A program made the position numbers and the translations under genes. This document shows positions 15,374 to 24,896 of a DNA stretch of 64,000 bases, one piece after another (the first letter of the stretch is position 1; every line of letters begins with the position of its first letter). The stretch is from Achromobacter kerstersii (GTDB lineage: Bacteria; Pseudomonadota; Gammaproteobacteria; Burkholderiales; Burkholderiaceae_B). The notes beneath the pieces are model-generated. The model did no database searches, had not been told where the DNA came from, and worked only from the letters and a program-made list of their open reading frames with translations. The stretch is from the NCBI RefSeq assembly GCF_902859595.1, contig NZ_CADIJQ010000001.1:1-64000 (forward strand). Reading direction: 5' to 3'.

Positions 15374-17433
15374 GCGCGGCAGATCAAACACCCACTCAAG
15401 GATTGGTCGTCGGCGTGGACGTGGGCGGCACGTTTACGGACCTGTTCGTGCTGGACGAGGCCGGCGGCACGGCGCGTGTCGTCAAGGTGCCGTCCACGCG
15501 CGGCGAAGAAGCGCGCGGCTTCATGAACGGCATTGCCCGCGTGGCGGATGGCGCGGGCGCCATCGCCACCATCGTGCACGGCACCACCGTTGGCACCAAC
15601 GCGCTGCTGGAGCGCAAAGTGGCGCGCACCGGCATCATCACCACGGCGGGCTTTCGCGATGTGCTGGAAATGCGCCGCCGCGATCGTCCTCAAACCTGGG
15701 GCCTGCGCGGCAACTACGAGCCGGTGGTTCCGCGTGACCTGCGCTTGGAAGTCAGCGAGCGCGTGCTGGCCGACGGCACGGTGCATACGCCGGTGGACCT
15801 GGACCAGGTCGAGGCGGCGGCGCGGTCGTTGCTGGAGCAGGGCTGCGAAGCGGTGTGCGTGTTCTTCGTGAATGCGTATGCGAACCCGGTTAACGAAGCG
15901 CAGGCCGTGGCCCGGGTGCGGGCGATCTGGCCGAACAGCCATGTCACCGCGGCGACTGAAGTGCTGCCCGAAATCCGCGAATTTGAACGTTGCTCCACCG
16001 CCGTGCTGAACGCCGCGTTGCAGCCGGTGGTGGGCAGCTATCTGACCCGTCTGGAATCCGACCTGCGCGAGCACGGCTTCGAAGGTGAACTGCTGGTGGT
16101 GCAGAGCAACGGCGGCGTGATGTCGCGGCAGACGGCGTGCGATGTGCCGGTGCGCACCGCGCTGTCAGGGCCGGCGGCGGGCGTGATCGCCTGCGCGGCG
16201 ATTGCGCGCGCGTCTGGCTTTCCCAACGTCGTCACCGGGGATATGGGCGGCACGTCATTCGATGTGTCGCTGGTGGCGGGCGGCGAAGCCTCGTTGTCGG
16301 CGCAAACCGTGATCGACTTCGGCATGGTCGTGCGCGCGCCGATGATCCAGATCGAAACCATCGGCGCGGGCGGCGGCTCGATTGCCAGCGTGGATGCGGG
16401 CGGCCTGTTGCAGGTCGGCCCAGAATCCGCGGGCAGCAACCCCGGCCCGGCTTGCTATGGCCGGGGCAACACCCGCCCCACCGTCACCGACGCCAACGTG
16501 CTGCTCGGCCGCATTTCGGCAGACCGCCCGCTGGGTGGCGGCCTGTTGGCGACGATGAACGTGGCGCTGGCGCGCGCCGCCATCGACGAGCACGTCGCCA
16601 AACCCCTGGGCCTGGACGTACACGCCGCAGCCGAGGCCATCCTGACGGTGGCCAACGCCAAGATGGCGGGCGCCATTCGCGTGGTGTCGATTGAACGCGG
16701 GCACGATCCGCGCAAGTTCGCCTACATGCCGTTCGGCGGCGGCGGCGCGCTGCACGTGTGCGCCATGATGAATGAAGTCGACGCCGCCCACGGCATCGTG
16801 CCGCGCTACCCGGGCGTGACGTCTGCGCTGGGTTGCGTCATGGCCGACATGCGGCACGACGGCGTGCAGACGCTGAACACGGCGCTGGATGCGCTGGATA
16901 CCGAGGATCTGGTCGCGCGCATCGATGGCTTGGCGGCGGCTTGCCAGGAACGGTTGGACTCGGCAGGCGTGGCCTTTGAAGGCATCCGTGAAAGCATCGA
17001 GCTGGACATGCTGTACGTCGGCCAAAGCCACACCGTGCGCGTGGAGGTCACGCGCGATGCATTGACACGCCCGGGCATTGCGGCCGCCTTCGAACGCGCC
17101 TACCGCGCGGCGTTTGGCCGAACCTTGAGCGGCATTGCCGTGCGCATTCTGAACCTGCGCTATGCCCGCATCGGCCAGCGTCCCAAGTTTGACCTGTCGC
17201 TGCTGGCGCCGACCTGCCAGGACATGCCCGCAGCGCTGGGTACGCAACACGTCTTTCACGCTGGGCAATGGCGCGACGCCGTGCGCTATGCGCGCCTGGA
17301 CTTGCCGGTAGGCGCCGAGGTGCCGGGCCCCGCCATTCTTGAGCAGCCGGACACCACCATCTGGATCGAACCCGGCTTTGCCGGCCGCGTCGATGCGCTG
17401 GGCAATCTGTTGATCAGCCGTCAAGACGCCTAG
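15370..17433 (+). CDS. hyuA: Hydantoinase A/oxoprolinase family subunit (HyuA)
   Basis: The 687-residue ATP-binding subunit starts VVGVDVGGTFTDLFVLDE, the phosphate-binding motif of this actin-fold family, and has HGTTVGTNALLERK and GDMGGTSFDVSLV further on. It activates the cyclic amide by phosphorylation so that HyuB can help cleave it. The length is that of the N-methylhydantoinase A group. It is coupled to hyuB by an ATGA overlap. Confidence 0.9.
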   Translation: MSAADQTPTQGLVVGVDVGGTFTDLFVLDEAGGTARVVKVPSTRGEEARGFMNGIARVADGAGAIATIVHGTTVGTNALLERKVARTGIITTAGFRDVLEMRRRDRPQTWGLRGNYEPVVPRDLRLEVSERVLADGTVHTPVDLDQVEAAARSLLEQGCEAVCVFFVNAYANPVNEAQAVARVRAIWPNSHVTAATEVLPEIREFERCSTAVLNAALQPVVGSYLTRLESDLREHGFEGELLVVQSNGGVMSRQTACDVPVRTALSGPAAGVIACAAIARASGFPNVVTGDMGGTSFDVSLVAGGEASLSAQTVIDFGMVVRAPMIQIETIGAGGGSIASVDAGGLLQVGPESAGSNPGPACYGRGNTRPTVTDANVLLGRISADRPLGGGLLATMNVALARAAIDEHVAKPLGLDVHAAAEAILTVANAKMAGAIRVVSIERGHDPRKFAYMPFGGGGALHVCAMMNEVDAAHGIVPRYPGVTSALGCVMADMRHDGVQTLNTALDALDTEDLVARIDGLAAACQERLDSAGVAFEGIRESIELDMLYVGQSHTVRVEVTRDALTRPGIAAAFERAYRAAFGRTLSGIAVRILNLRYARIGQRPKFDLSLLAPTCQDMPAALGTQHVFHAGQWRDAVRYARLDLPVGAEVPGPAILEQPDTTIWIEPGFAGRVDALGNLLISRQDA

Positions 17434-17442
17434 GAGACCACC

Positions 17443-18051
17443 ATGCATCCCTTGGACCCTCGCACGACGGCATTGCTCATCGTCGATCTGCAAAACGATT
17501 TTCTGACGCCGGGCGGCGCGTATGACCGGGGCGGCGCCGTCAGCCGCGAGGCGCGCGCCTTGCCAGCCCGCGTGGCGCCGGTTGCCCGCGCGGTCAAGGC
17601 GCATGGCGGCTTGGTGGCCGCCAGCCTGTTCACCTTGTGGCCTGATGCGCATGGCGAACCCATGATCTCGCCGCATCTGAAGCAATTACGCCCGTTCCTC
17701 GCGAAAGGCGATTTCGCCGCAGGGTCGCGCGGTCAGGCCAACGTGGCCGAGCTGGACGGGCTGGTGGACGTGTCGGTCTGGAAGGTGGCGTATTCGGCGT
17801 TCTTCAATACGCAGCTGGACTGGGTGCTGCGCCGCGCGGGTGTGTCCAGCGTGGTCATCGCCGGCATCGTCACCAACGGTGGCGTGGCCAGCACGGCGCG
17901 CGATGCTCACATGCGCGACTATCACGTGACGGTGCTGGCCGACGGCTGCGCCGCGCCCACGCCTGCCATGCACGATGCCGCGCTGGCTGACTTGCGCACG
18001 GTGGCCGACATCACCACCTGCCAGGGCTTTCTGGACCGGCTGGCAGGATGA
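17443..18051 (+). CDS. Isochorismatase-fold hydrolase lacking the nucleophilic Cys
   Basis: A 202-residue protein of the isochorismatase/cysteine hydrolase superfamily (N-carbamoylsarcosine amidase, maleamate amidase, nicotinamidase). Asp15 (IVDLQND) and Lys114 (WKVAYSAF) are in place. The usual TNxCV nucleophile motif reads TNGGV, so the Cys is Gly147. True isochorismatases also have Gly there and use no covalent intermediate, so activity is possible but an ordinary amidase reaction is doubtful. It follows hyuA with an AGGAG site and overlaps the flavoprotein gene, as an amidase would in a hydantoin-type pathway. Confidence 0.82.
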   Translation: MHPLDPRTTALLIVDLQNDFLTPGGAYDRGGAVSREARALPARVAPVARAVKAHGGLVAASLFTLWPDAHGEPMISPHLKQLRPFLAKGDFAAGSRGQANVAELDGLVDVSVWKVAYSAFFNTQLDWVLRRAGVSSVVIAGIVTNGGVASTARDAHMRDYHVTVLADGCAAPTPAMHDAALADLRTVADITTCQGFLDRLAG

Positions 18052-19598
18052 GCGCACCCGTCGTCAAACAGGGCAAGCCAGACGCCGCGGCCCACGCGGA
18101 CGCCATGCATGTGCCCGTGCTCATCATCGGCGCGGGCGCTTGCGGGCTGACCGCCGCGTTGCGGCTGGCGGAAGCTGGCATTGAAACGGTATTGATCGAG
18201 CGCGACGCCACGCCCAGCGGGTCGACGGCGCTGTCGTCGGGCTTCATTCCGGCGGCGGGTTCCGCCGTGCAGCGCGCGGCCGGCATCGATGATGACGCCG
18301 CGCGCTTTGCGGCCGACATCCAGGCCAAGGCGCACGGCACGGCCGCGCCGCATCTGGTGGCTGCCTACACCGGCGCTGCCGCCGCGGCCATGGACGCGCT
18401 GGCGCGCCATGGTTTGGCGTTCGACGTGCTGGACGGCTTTCTCTACCCTGGCCATTCCGCGCGCCGTATGCACACGTTGCCGGAACGCACCGGCCAGGCG
18501 CTGGTGGCCGCGCTGGAACGCGCCGCGACCACGGCGGGCGCGATGTTGCTGGCGCGAGCACTCGCCCGCGACATCTGGGTCGATGACGACGGCCGCGTGA
18601 CCGCTGTCGGATGCGAACGGCCCGATGGCTCGATGGATGTGATCGGCTGCGACGTGCTGCTGCTGGCCTGCAATGGCTTTGGCGGCAACACGGCCATGGT
18701 GGCCGAGCATCTGCCCGCCATGCGCGAGGCCGTCTACGGCGGCCATGTCGGTAACGACGGCAGCGCCATCGCATGGGGCAGGCAGTTGGGCGCACGGCTG
18801 GCGGATTTGGGCGGCTACCAGGGGCATGGTTCCTGGGCAACGCCGCAAGGGGCGCTGATCTCGTGGGCCGTGATGATGGACGGCGGCGTACAGATCAACG
18901 CGCGCGGCCAGCGCTTTCATGACGAGACGCACGGCTATTCCGAAGCCGCCGTCCACGTGCTGTCGCAGCCGGGCGGTGTGGCCTGGAATGTGTTCGACGA
19001 CCGCACCCTGGCGTTGGCGCGCGGTTTTCCGGATTTCGTTGCGGCCGAAGCGGGCCACGCCGTCAAGACGTGCGCCGGCCTGCCAGAACTGGCCGCGCTG
19101 ATCGGATGCGACGTGGAGACATTGCGTCGAACCTTGGAAGGGGTCCGTCCGAATGCAACGGATTCCGACCCGGGCTTGGGCATTGACTCGGGCGTTGACT
19201 CGGGCATTGACTCGGGCATTAACTCGGGCATTAACTCGGGCAATGGGTCGGGCAGCGGTTCGGGCAGCGGTTCGGGCAGTGACCCGAACCCTGACCCACA
19301 CAGCCGCCGTTTTGAACGCAGCCTGCAAGCGCCGTATCACGCCATCAAGGTCACGGGCGCGCTGTTCCATACGCAAGGCGGGCTGGATATTGATGCGCAA
19401 TGCCGTGTGCTGAATCACGACGGCCAACCGCTGCCCAACCTGCTGGCCGCGGGCGGCGCGGCGCGCGGCGTGTCGGGCAACGACGTGTCGGGCTATCTGT
19501 CCGGCAACGGACTGCTTAGTGCCGTGGCGGGCGGCCATATTGCCGCCGCCACCGCGGCCGCGCTGCTTCACCGCACGCTTGTACAGGAATCTTCATGA
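18048..19598 (+). CDS. FAD-dependent oxidoreductase, fumarate reductase/ketosteroid dehydrogenase type
   Basis: A 516-residue flavoprotein with the dinucleotide-binding motif VLIIGAGACGLTAALRLAEAG near residue 25 and the substrate-domain phrases GQRFHDETHGYSEAA and TGALFHTQGGLDID of the fumarate reductase/3-ketosteroid dehydrogenase family. It would add or remove hydrogens across a C-C bond next to a carbonyl. Residues about 372-416 are a Gly/Ser/Asp-rich insert made of a 12-bp repeat just before the conserved C-terminal substrate segment, which is unusual. The start overlaps the previous gene by 4 bases. Confidence 0.82.
   Translation: MSAPVVKQGKPDAAAHADAMHVPVLIIGAGACGLTAALRLAEAGIETVLIERDATPSGSTALSSGFIPAAGSAVQRAAGIDDDAARFAADIQAKAHGTAAPHLVAAYTGAAAAAMDALARHGLAFDVLDGFLYPGHSARRMHTLPERTGQALVAALERAATTAGAMLLARALARDIWVDDDGRVTAVGCERPDGSMDVIGCDVLLLACNGFGGNTAMVAEHLPAMREAVYGGHVGNDGSAIAWGRQLGARLADLGGYQGHGSWATPQGALISWAVMMDGGVQINARGQRFHDETHGYSEAAVHVLSQPGGVAWNVFDDRTLALARGFPDFVAAEAGHAVKTCAGLPELAALIGCDVETLRRTLEGVRPNATDSDPGLGIDSGVDSGIDSGINSGINSGNGSGSGSGSGSGSDPNPDPHSRRFERSLQAPYHAIKVTGALFHTQGGLDIDAQCRVLNHDGQPLPNLLAAGGAARGVSGNDVSGYLSGNGLLSAVAGGHIAAATAAALLHRTLVQESS
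19185..19280. repeat. 12-bp in-frame minisatellite in the flavoprotein gene
   Basis: Eight tandem 12-bp units derived from GACTCGGGCATT encode a DSGI/NSGI/GSGS-type repeat. Later units drift to GGTTCGGGCAGC. The array keeps the reading frame and lies inside the coding region of the flavoprotein. Confidence 0.9.
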
Positions 19599-20455
19599 TG
19601 CAACCTTTGAACGCGCACTTGGCCACGGGCGCCGTGTTGGCGCCCGGCGTCTACGACCCCTTGTCGGCATTGATCGCCGAGCAGGCAGGCTTTTCCGCGC
19701 TGTATTTGTCGGGCGCGTCAATCGCCTACACCCGGCTGGGACGCTCGGACATCGGGCTGACCACCTATTCGGAAGTTGAAGACACGCTGGCCCGCATCAC
19801 CGAACGCGTGGTCACGCCGGTCATCGTGGACGCCGACACGGGCTTCGGCAACGCGTTGAACACGCAACGCACGGTGCGCGGTTTCGAACGCGCGGGCGCC
19901 GCGATGATCCAGCTGGAAGACCAGACGTTTCCCAAACGGTGCGGCCATCTGGACGGCAAGACGGTGATCCCCGCCTCTGAGATGTGCGGCAAACTGCGCG
20001 CGGCGGTGGATGCGCGGGTGTCGTCGTCCACGTTGATCCTGGCGCGCACCGATGCGCTGGCCGTCGACGGATTGAACGCCGCGTTGGACCGGGCCGAATC
20101 CTATCTGGAAGCGGGCGCCGACGCGTTGTTCATCGAAGCCTTGCGCACCCCAGAACAGATGCAGGCGGCCTGCGCCCGCTTTGCCTCCCGCGTGCCGCTA
20201 TTGGCCAACATGGTCGAAGGCGGCAAGACGCCAGTCCAGAGCGCCGACGCATTGACCGCGCTGGGCTTTCGCATCGTCATCTTCCCGGGCGGCACGGCAC
20301 GCGCCGTGGCGCACACCTTGCAGGGCTATTACGGCAGCCTGCTCCAGCACGGCACGACGGCGCCGTGGAAGGATCAGATGCTGGATTTCGACGGCTTGAA
20401 CGCCGTGATCGGCACGCCGGAATTGCTGGAGCAAGGGCGGCGTTACGAAGGGTAG
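19595..20455 (+). CDS. Isocitrate lyase/PEP mutase family protein (probable C-C lyase)
   Basis: The 286-residue TIM-barrel protein has the metal-binding DADTGFGN at 79-86 and KRCGH at 114-118, the catalytic-loop signature with Cys116 found in isocitrate, methylisocitrate and dimethylmalate lyases but not in oxaloacetate decarboxylases of this family. It should cleave a 2-hydroxy-diacid-type substrate to pyruvate or another oxo-acid plus a carboxylic acid. As the last gene of the operon (overlapping the flavoprotein stop), it fits a terminal retro-aldol step after the LeuCD-like hydro-lyase. Confidence 0.85.
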   Translation: MMQPLNAHLATGAVLAPGVYDPLSALIAEQAGFSALYLSGASIAYTRLGRSDIGLTTYSEVEDTLARITERVVTPVIVDADTGFGNALNTQRTVRGFERAGAAMIQLEDQTFPKRCGHLDGKTVIPASEMCGKLRAAVDARVSSSTLILARTDALAVDGLNAALDRAESYLEAGADALFIEALRTPEQMQAACARFASRVPLLANMVEGGKTPVQSADALTALGFRIVIFPGGTARAVAHTLQGYYGSLLQHGTTAPWKDQMLDFDGLNAVIGTPELLEQGRRYEG

Positions 20456-20741
20456 GCAGGCAAGGGTACGACTGCACCCCTTGGTGTCCCGCCCCGGTAT
20501 CAGCCGCAGTGCGGTCTTATTCCTGATGGCCTAAGCGCGCTGCCTTGTTGATGTCGAAGGCGCCAGCATTTCGCTCGCGCCTTCGCCCGCGGCATGCTCA
20601 GAAATTCGTCGCAGGCAATGCATTTCGCCGATCAACGGCGCTAACATGGATTCGCTGCGACCACTCGGCCAACTATTGTGCTGGCCGGGCAAGCGCTGTC
20701 TGTGCTGGACGAAGACGGCGGTATCGGCACGAGGGGGCAAA

Positions 20742-22379
20742 ATGACTAGAAGAATTCGGGTCTCCATCCTTGCTGTGTTGCTGCTGATCTTGACGCCCGC
20801 GCTTTGTGCCGCGGCGGACGACGCGCGTTCGGAAGCGGCGTCGCTTGAACTGGCGTTGGAGACGGCGCCGGTCGAGATCGACGGGCAAGTGCTGTTCAAA
20901 GTCCGGGGGCTGTCCTCTTTTCCTGCCGGTAAGCGCGCCGAGGCCATCACCGAGCGTATCAAGAACGCGGCGGCGGATGCCTCGTTGGCAAGCGCCGATC
21001 TCCGAACCGACACCGTTGGGAACGGGACGGTGATCATGGCGGGCAAGAACCCGTTGATCATTGTGAGCGACGCGGACGCCCAGCTTGAACAGACCACCCG
21101 CGACAATCTTGCGGCGTTGCACTTGCTGCGAATCAAACAAGCCATTGACGAATTCCGGGCGGCGCGCCGAGCCGACACGTTGCTCAAGGCTGGCCTTTAC
21201 TGCGCCGGGGCTACGGTCCTGCTGGCGCTGGTCATTGCCGTGCTGCTCTTGCTTAACCGGTGGCTGGACAAGGCGGTATCCAAGCTGTTGAAGAGTCGTG
21301 TCAAGGCGGTCGATATCCAGTCTTTTGAGATTCTGCGTTCAGACACCATTTGGAAGGCATTGCACGGCCTGGTGCTGGCGATTGGTGTCGTGACCGTGGT
21401 GGCATCGGTGTATGTGTACCTGCAATACGTGCTTGCGCTCTTTCCCTGGACCCGGTCCCTGTCCAACGGCCTGTTGAACGTGGCCACTGACACCGCCGAG
21501 AATCTGGGGAAATCCGCGGCGGCAGTGATCCCGGACATTCTTATCCTTGTCCTCATCTTCTACCTGGCACGGTTTGCCCTGCGGCGGGTCAGGCATTTCT
21601 TCGATGCGGTTGAGCACAAGCGGGTGACGTTTGCGCAGTTCGAGCCGGAATGGGGCATGCCCACGTACAAGCTGGTCCGGGTGCTGATTCTGGCCTTCGC
21701 GTTCATCGTCGCGTACCCCTATATCCCCGGCTCTGAAACGGCGGCGTTCAAGGGCATTTCGATATTCATTGGCCTGGTCATATCGCTGGGCTCATCGACG
21801 GCGATTTCGAACTTTATCGCCGGCTATCTGATGACGTATCGACGGGTGTTCAAGGTGGGGGACCGGGTCAAAGTGGGTGACGTGATCGGCGAGGTCGTCT
21901 CCGTTCGCCTTCAGGTGACCCATATTCGGACGAACAAGAACGAGGAAATCACAATTCCGAATTCCCAGATCCTGAACAGTGACGTCACCAACTACAGTTC
22001 GCTGGCCAGCACCCAAGGGCTGATTCTTCACACCACGGTCGGCATCGGCTATGAGACCCCGTGGCGTCAGGTGGAAGCCATGTTGTGCGCCGCGGCTGAG
22101 CGGACGGCGGTCGTGCTTACCGATCCCAAGCCCTTCATCCTGCTGACCAAATTAGGAGACTTTGCGGTTACCTATGAACTGAATGTGTATGTCCGCGATA
22201 CGCAGAGAATTGCCAAGATCTATGCAGATCTGCACCGCCATATCCTGGATGTTTTCAACGAATACGGCGTGCAAATCATGACCCCCGCCTACGAAGGAGA
22301 TCCCGACGTGCCGAAGGTGGTGGCGCCGGAACAGTGGTATTCGGCGCCGGCGGCGCCGGATAAGAGCACCGAACGCTAA
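20742..22379 (+). CDS. MscS family mechanosensitive ion channel
   Basis: A 545-residue membrane protein. A signal peptide (MTRRIRVSILAVLLLILTPA, then LCAAA) precedes a periplasmic domain of about 140 residues. Several membrane segments and the MscS core follow, with the pore-lining helix region IGLVISLGSSTAISNFIAGYLMTYRR and the beta domain FKVGDRVKVGDVIGEV. It opens under membrane tension and releases solutes. The frame is open to 20646, but GAGGGGG just before ATG 20742 and the signal peptide fix the start. It is followed by a possible short gene and then a convergent SulP transporter. Confidence 0.87.
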   Translation: MTRRIRVSILAVLLLILTPALCAAADDARSEAASLELALETAPVEIDGQVLFKVRGLSSFPAGKRAEAITERIKNAAADASLASADLRTDTVGNGTVIMAGKNPLIIVSDADAQLEQTTRDNLAALHLLRIKQAIDEFRAARRADTLLKAGLYCAGATVLLALVIAVLLLLNRWLDKAVSKLLKSRVKAVDIQSFEILRSDTIWKALHGLVLAIGVVTVVASVYVYLQYVLALFPWTRSLSNGLLNVATDTAENLGKSAAAVIPDILILVLIFYLARFALRRVRHFFDAVEHKRVTFAQFEPEWGMPTYKLVRVLILAFAFIVAYPYIPGSETAAFKGISIFIGLVISLGSSTAISNFIAGYLMTYRRVFKVGDRVKVGDVIGEVVSVRLQVTHIRTNKNEEITIPNSQILNSDVTNYSSLASTQGLILHTTVGIGYETPWRQVEAMLCAAAERTAVVLTDPKPFILLTKLGDFAVTYELNVYVRDTQRIAKIYADLHRHILDVFNEYGVQIMTPAYEGDPDVPKVVAPEQWYSAPAAPDKSTER

Positions 22380-22550
22380 ACGATGAACCGTCACCATCAG
22401 GCGTGTTCTGCGGTGGCCGCTCGCGGTGGTTGATCCTTGTCAATAATTTGACCAGTCAGGCTGTATTCGCCGCGCACACGTTCGTGCGGGGTCGATAAAA
22501 TTCAGTTAAGCCGTCAGAAGTAGGCACGCGATGTCTGGGAGCGAGACACC

Positions 22551-22835
22551 ATGATCGAAATGAGAGCGATCCCGCCTAATGAGTACGTCAAGCTGATTAA
22601 TAGCCTTAATGGGCAGGCGCATCCTGGCCGTGGTCGACGTCTGGTCACCTACACGGTCACCGGGATGAACCTGGACCAGCGCACGCACCTCAATATTCCC
22701 CGCAACGCGCTGTCTGCGTCAGCGTCGTCAATTATTGAGTTGCGGCAGCGTGGCGTATTCTGTTTTCCCATCCTTGCCCCGCTTGATGAGGACCGCCCCG
22801 TTGCCTCCAAAACGCGAATGCGAAAGCTCAGCTAG
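22551..22835 (+). CDS. Possible small protein of unknown function
   Basis: A 94-codon frame starts at an ATG 6 bases after GGGAGCGAG, a fair ribosome-binding site, in the 448-bp gap between the MscS and SulP genes. The product (MIEMRAIPPNEYVKLINSLN at the start) matches no family I know. It overlaps the end of the convergent SulP gene by 8 bases. Its composition is less GC-biased than its neighbours. It may be a real hypothetical gene or chance. Confidence 0.35.
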   Translation: MIEMRAIPPNEYVKLINSLNGQAHPGRGRRLVTYTVTGMNLDQRTHLNIPRNALSASASSIIELRQRGVFCFPILAPLDEDRPVASKTRMRKLS

Positions 22836-24555
22836 TGATGCCGGTTGTCGGCGAAGGGCGTTGCAGCAAGGTGTCCTGGTACTGGTTAACCGCCCCTTCA
22901 ATCGTTTGAAACAGACGGTCTGCGCCGAGCGTTTCGCCCAGCGGTGACCGCCTGACCGTTGCAAGCACGCCGGGGGTCAGGTTCGCCAGCCACAGCGAGA
23001 CGCCGTCGCGGCTCAGTCGGCTCTCCGCCTCGCTCATCCTCTTCAGCGCGGTGTATTCGATATCGAACACACTGCCCATATCCAGCACGACGACGTTGGG
23101 CCGCGTCGTGGCGATCCACTGCGTGATCTTCCGGCCGATGTTGTCTGCATTCGCAAAGAATATGCGTCCCTCGGGCCGAAGCAGCAGAAGGCCTGCAAGC
23201 GCCTCATCGTCGGGGTGATCGGGGGACGCAGGCCGGTACAGGTTCGTGTGCGGCTTGCGCAGCAGCCGGTGCAGGGGAGGGTTGGACACTTGATGGGCCA
23301 GGGCGGCCAGCGACACGATGATGGCCACCAGAATGCCTTGCAGCGTGCCAAGCAGCACCACCCCGGCCAGTGCAACCAGCGCCCAAACCAGCTCGGTGCG
23401 CCGCACCTTGGCAATCGCTTTGAACTCAGCCGGATTGAACAGGCCAACCGAATACATGATGACGACCGCCGCCAAGGTGGTGTGCGGCATCATGCCAATC
23501 AAGGGGGCCAATAGCAGCATGACTCCCAGCGTGACGGCGGCCGTGACGCAACCGGCTGCTTGCGTGCAGGCGCCGGCGCGCCGATTCACTGCGGTTTGGC
23601 TGGTGCCGCCGCCCGCAGGCATGGCGCCGAAGAGGGCGCCGCCTACATTCGAAAAGCCCGTGGCGATCAATTCCCGATTGGCGTTTGGCAAGGCCTCGCC
23701 CACTTTCGCAAAGGCGCGTCCGGCGGCGATCGTCTCGGTGAAACTCATCAACGCAATGCCAAGCGCCATGGGCCAGAGCTGACCGATCAACGCGGCGTCC
23801 GGCAGGGTCAACGACGGTAAGCCCGTGGGTACCGCGCCCACCGTCTGCACGCCAAGATCACTCAGGCCGAACAGGCTGGCGGCCGCGATGGCGATGGCGA
23901 CGGTCACCAGCGGCGCAGGGACGCGCGGCATGCCGCGTTCAAGCACAAGGAGCAGGACCAACGTGATGGCGCCGACGGCGGCTGTGGCGATTGAGAGGTG
24001 CGGAAGCCCTTGCAGAATGGACAGTGCGTTTGATAGAAACGAGCCCTTCGGGAAGTGGATGCCGAGCAGCTTGGGCACCTGATCAACCACGATGACAATC
24101 GCAATGCCCGCCTTGAATCCGGTCAATACGGGCTCGGAAATAAAGTTGGCCAGGTATCCCAACCGAAAGAGCGACGCCGCGATCAGCACGATGCCCACCA
24201 GCAGCGCAAGCGTCGCGGTCGCAATCAGAAGTTGAGCGGGCTCTCCTCCAGGCACGGCGCGATCCAGCGCGGTTGCGGTAAGAATGGCCAGCGTGGTGGT
24301 GGTGCTGACACTGAGCGGCCGGGACGTGCCAAGGAAGGCATACACGATCATCGGCACGAACGCGGTATAGAGCCCCACCTGCACCGGTAAGCCTGCAACG
24401 GTGGCATAGGCAAGGGACTTGGGAATGACTACGGCTGCCGCCGTCAGCCCCGCCGTGACGTCCTTCACCATCCACTGCTTGTCGTAATGGCGTAACCATT
24501 CAGGCAGGGCAAGGTGCGGCCGGCGTCCAGATTTTCCCGGCGCTTCGATTTTCAT
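22828..24555 (-). CDS. SulP family inorganic anion transporter with STAS domain
   Basis: A 575-residue protein with about 12 membrane segments. It opens with VKDVTAGLTAAAVVIPKSLAYATVAGLPV, the SulP signature, and SFTETIAAGRAFA marks the central core. Residues about 440-560 form a cytoplasmic STAS domain (NVVVLDMGSVFDIEYTALKRM). It probably imports sulfate or bicarbonate-like anions. GGAGG precedes the ATG by 6 bases. It is divergent from the AspT-type gene, and another SulP gene lies 2 kb away. Confidence 0.88.
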   Translation of the reverse strand: MKIEAPGKSGRRPHLALPEWLRHYDKQWMVKDVTAGLTAAAVVIPKSLAYATVAGLPVQVGLYTAFVPMIVYAFLGTSRPLSVSTTTTLAILTATALDRAVPGGEPAQLLIATATLALLVGIVLIAASLFRLGYLANFISEPVLTGFKAGIAIVIVVDQVPKLLGIHFPKGSFLSNALSILQGLPHLSIATAAVGAITLVLLLVLERGMPRVPAPLVTVAIAIAAASLFGLSDLGVQTVGAVPTGLPSLTLPDAALIGQLWPMALGIALMSFTETIAAGRAFAKVGEALPNANRELIATGFSNVGGALFGAMPAGGGTSQTAVNRRAGACTQAAGCVTAAVTLGVMLLLAPLIGMMPHTTLAAVVIMYSVGLFNPAEFKAIAKVRRTELVWALVALAGVVLLGTLQGILVAIIVSLAALAHQVSNPPLHRLLRKPHTNLYRPASPDHPDDEALAGLLLLRPEGRIFFANADNIGRKITQWIATTRPNVVVLDMGSVFDIEYTALKRMSEAESRLSRDGVSLWLANLTPGVLATVRRSPLGETLGADRLFQTIEGAVNQYQDTLLQRPSPTTGITS

Positions 24556-24896
24556 GGCGGGCCTCCGGGAGCCACCACCTGATGCTGCCGATGCTGGCAG
24601 CTGAATTTGATTGTGATCCCGGGCAACGTGTGACGTCCATGATGATCCCGGCGAAAAGGCGTAAGAATCGAACCGGCGCGTTCAAGCTCGCTGTCGCATT
24701 CGGCTTGGCGTGATGACGATTCATCGCGTTCTTCGTTTGCGGGGACTGACGGTATTTTGCCGAAATTAGCATGGACTTTGCGCTTGATCGGTAGCAACAA
24801 TGCATCACATATCCGCGCGCGCAGCCGGAGGACGCCAGCACCCAGGTGCGCGCCGCATCCACGATCCAGAACGTCGACTTTCGAGGGCCGAACGCC
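24556..24896. other. Divergent intergenic region, no gene seen
   Basis: This 341-base gap separates the SulP gene (leftward) from the AspT-type gene (rightward) and must hold both promoters. I see no convincing -35/-10 pair, palindrome, RNA or coding frame with a credible start, only short open frames. Confidence 0.5.
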
